64,000 nucleotides of DNA from Pacificispira sp002696645 (GTDB lineage Bacteria; Pseudomonadota; Alphaproteobacteria; UBA8366; Aestuariispiraceae). The position numbers and the translations under genes were made by a program. This document shows positions 63,308 to 64,000 of the stretch, piece by piece; the first letter of the stretch is position 1; each line of letters starts with the position of its first letter. The stretch spans positions 1-64,000 of the forward strand of contig NZ_JBLZHU010000001.1 of assembly GCF_048892425.1 (NCBI RefSeq), read 5' to 3'. A model generated the notes under the pieces. It saw only the letters and a list, made by a program, of their open reading frames with translations, had not been told where the DNA came from and made no database searches.

Positions 63308-64000
63308 TCAGCCCTTCCGTTCTGTCTTCTTCAGAAAGCGCTCCATCATCATGCTTGGCTCGCCGGTACCATAAGCTTCTGAATGAATGCGCGAGGCTGC
63401 GGACATGGTTTCCTGAAACGACGCCTCAGTCATTTCCTGGAATCGCCGCTTGTTCAGGCGCATGGCGATAGGTGCTTTCTCGCCAAGTTCCCGGGCCAGC
63501 GCTATCGCGGCGTCCATGACTTGCTCCTTTGGGACAATGCGGCTCAGCAGGCCCATGGCCAAACATTCGTCAGCCGGGACCATTCGGCCTGTAAGGGTCA
63601 GATCAATGGTCCGGGAAAGACCGATAAGTTCTCGCATGATCCACGAACCAGTTGCGGTTGGCAGACCAGAATTGATCTCTGGCTGTCCCATCTTTACATC
63701 CGCATGACCAACCCGAAGATCGGCCAAGAGTGTGACTTGGAAGGCGGATCCTGCCGCCAACCCGTTCAGCGCACAAACCAGCGGTTTCGTTAGGGATCTG
63801 ATCGTTCCATACAGGCGTCGCCATTCTTCAATCCAATCTTCCGCATTTTTTGAATCGAAGGTTTTGGTCTCGTTTAGGTCCTGCCCGGCACCAAAAGCAC
63901 GATCCCCCGCGCCTGTCAGAATGATCGCCTTGATTGCCGGATCGGCCTCAAAGGTTTCCAGACTATTGACCAGCAGGTCACGCATCGGCCTGTCCCACGC
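63308..64000 (-). CDS. Enoyl-CoA hydratase/isomerase, start cut by the window edge
   Basis: The frame is open through the right edge; an in-frame Met at 63985 is likely internal because crotonase-like sequence (WDRPMRDLLVNSLE) runs into it. About 231 residues are visible, with AFGAGQDLNE, LNGLAAGSAFQVTLLADL and PEINSGLPTATG. The C-terminal tail MMMERFLKKTERKG ends normally. It is in an operon with the CoA ligase. Confidence 0.83.
   Translation of the reverse strand, partial: AWDRPMRDLLVNSLETFEADPAIKAIILTGAGDRAFGAGQDLNETKTFDSKNAEDWIEEWRRLYGTIRSLTKPLVCALNGLAAGSAFQVTLLADLRVGHADVKMGQPEINSGLPTATGSWIMRELIGLSRTIDLTLTGRMVPADECLAMGLLSRIVPKEQVMDAAIALARELGEKAPIAMRLNKRRFQEMTEASFQETMSAASRIHSEAYGTGEPSMMMERFLKKTERKG

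Noticed and set aside
1..64000. CRISPR arrays, tRNA or rRNA genes, prophage attachment sites
   Set aside because: No regularly spaced repeats, no cloverleaf with a GGTTCGAATCC-like arm and no integrase were seen.

Overview
The window looks like chromosomal DNA of a Gram-negative, probably marine, alphaproteobacterium. This is inferred from an FnrL-type regulator beside a complete ccoNOQP-ccoGHIS locus, the many acyl-CoA catabolic operons with HAAT and polyamine-type ABC transporters, and the moderate GC content. No rRNA or tRNA gene was seen and the genus cannot be fixed. Coding density is very high, with no gene-free stretch above 300 bases. Many genes overlap by 1-17 nt in translationally coupled operons.

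Region 1 (1-5.7 kb) is a signalling locus. An ISAs1-family insertion sequence, cut by the left edge, has truncated a membrane histidine kinase. The kinase follows a cysteine-free periplasmic protein of the sulfite-oxidase fold. Beside it are three response regulators: REC-HDOD, REC-PAS-LuxR and REC-EAL (a likely c-di-GMP phosphodiesterase). Two divergent promoters share a repeated motif.

Region 2 (5.8-18.1 kb) is an aryl-polyene-like type II polyketide cluster. It has a flavin-dependent halogenase candidate, YdcF-like protein, ACP, COG4648 membrane protein, fused adenylation-dehydratase, acyltransferase, LolA-like carrier, MMPL exporter, ketosynthase, chain-length-factor-like protein, second dehydratase, glycosyltransferase and a small lipoprotein. 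A halogenated, xanthomonadin-like outer-membrane pigment is the natural hypothesis. No ketoreductase or thioesterase gene is present locally.

Region 3 (18.3-27.7 kb) is microaerobic respiration: Fnr, a hemerythrin-like protein, a perfect FNR box at about -41.5 from a predicted start, then cbb3 oxidase and its assembly genes.

Region 4 (27.8-32.8 kb) holds a TetR regulator, a PhyH dioxygenase, and a tight operon of a B12-dependent mutase-like protein, a ProC-like reductase and a PxpA/LamB-YcsF protein. I do not recognise this as a known pathway. A DEAD-box helicase follows (33.0-35.1 kb).

Region 5 (35.1-56.6 kb) is a large divergent catabolic unit resembling acyclic terpene or methyl-branched acyl utilisation (atu). 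The minus-strand arm has about 15 genes: hydratase, AtuA-like protein, TetR, LivFG, acyl-CoA ligase, LivHM, substrate-binding protein, a carboxylase with split biotin subunit, an isomerase, a second hydratase and a thiolase. The plus-strand arm has five: acyl-CoA dehydrogenase, SDR, nitronate-monooxygenase-like protein, acyl-CoA ligase and MaoC hydratase. The shared promoter region carries TetR-like operators.

Region 6 (56.6-64 kb, minus strand) has a polyamine-type ABC transporter behind a TauD-family dioxygenase, with a twin palindromic operator upstream, then an acyl-CoA ligase and an enoyl-CoA hydratase cut by the right edge.
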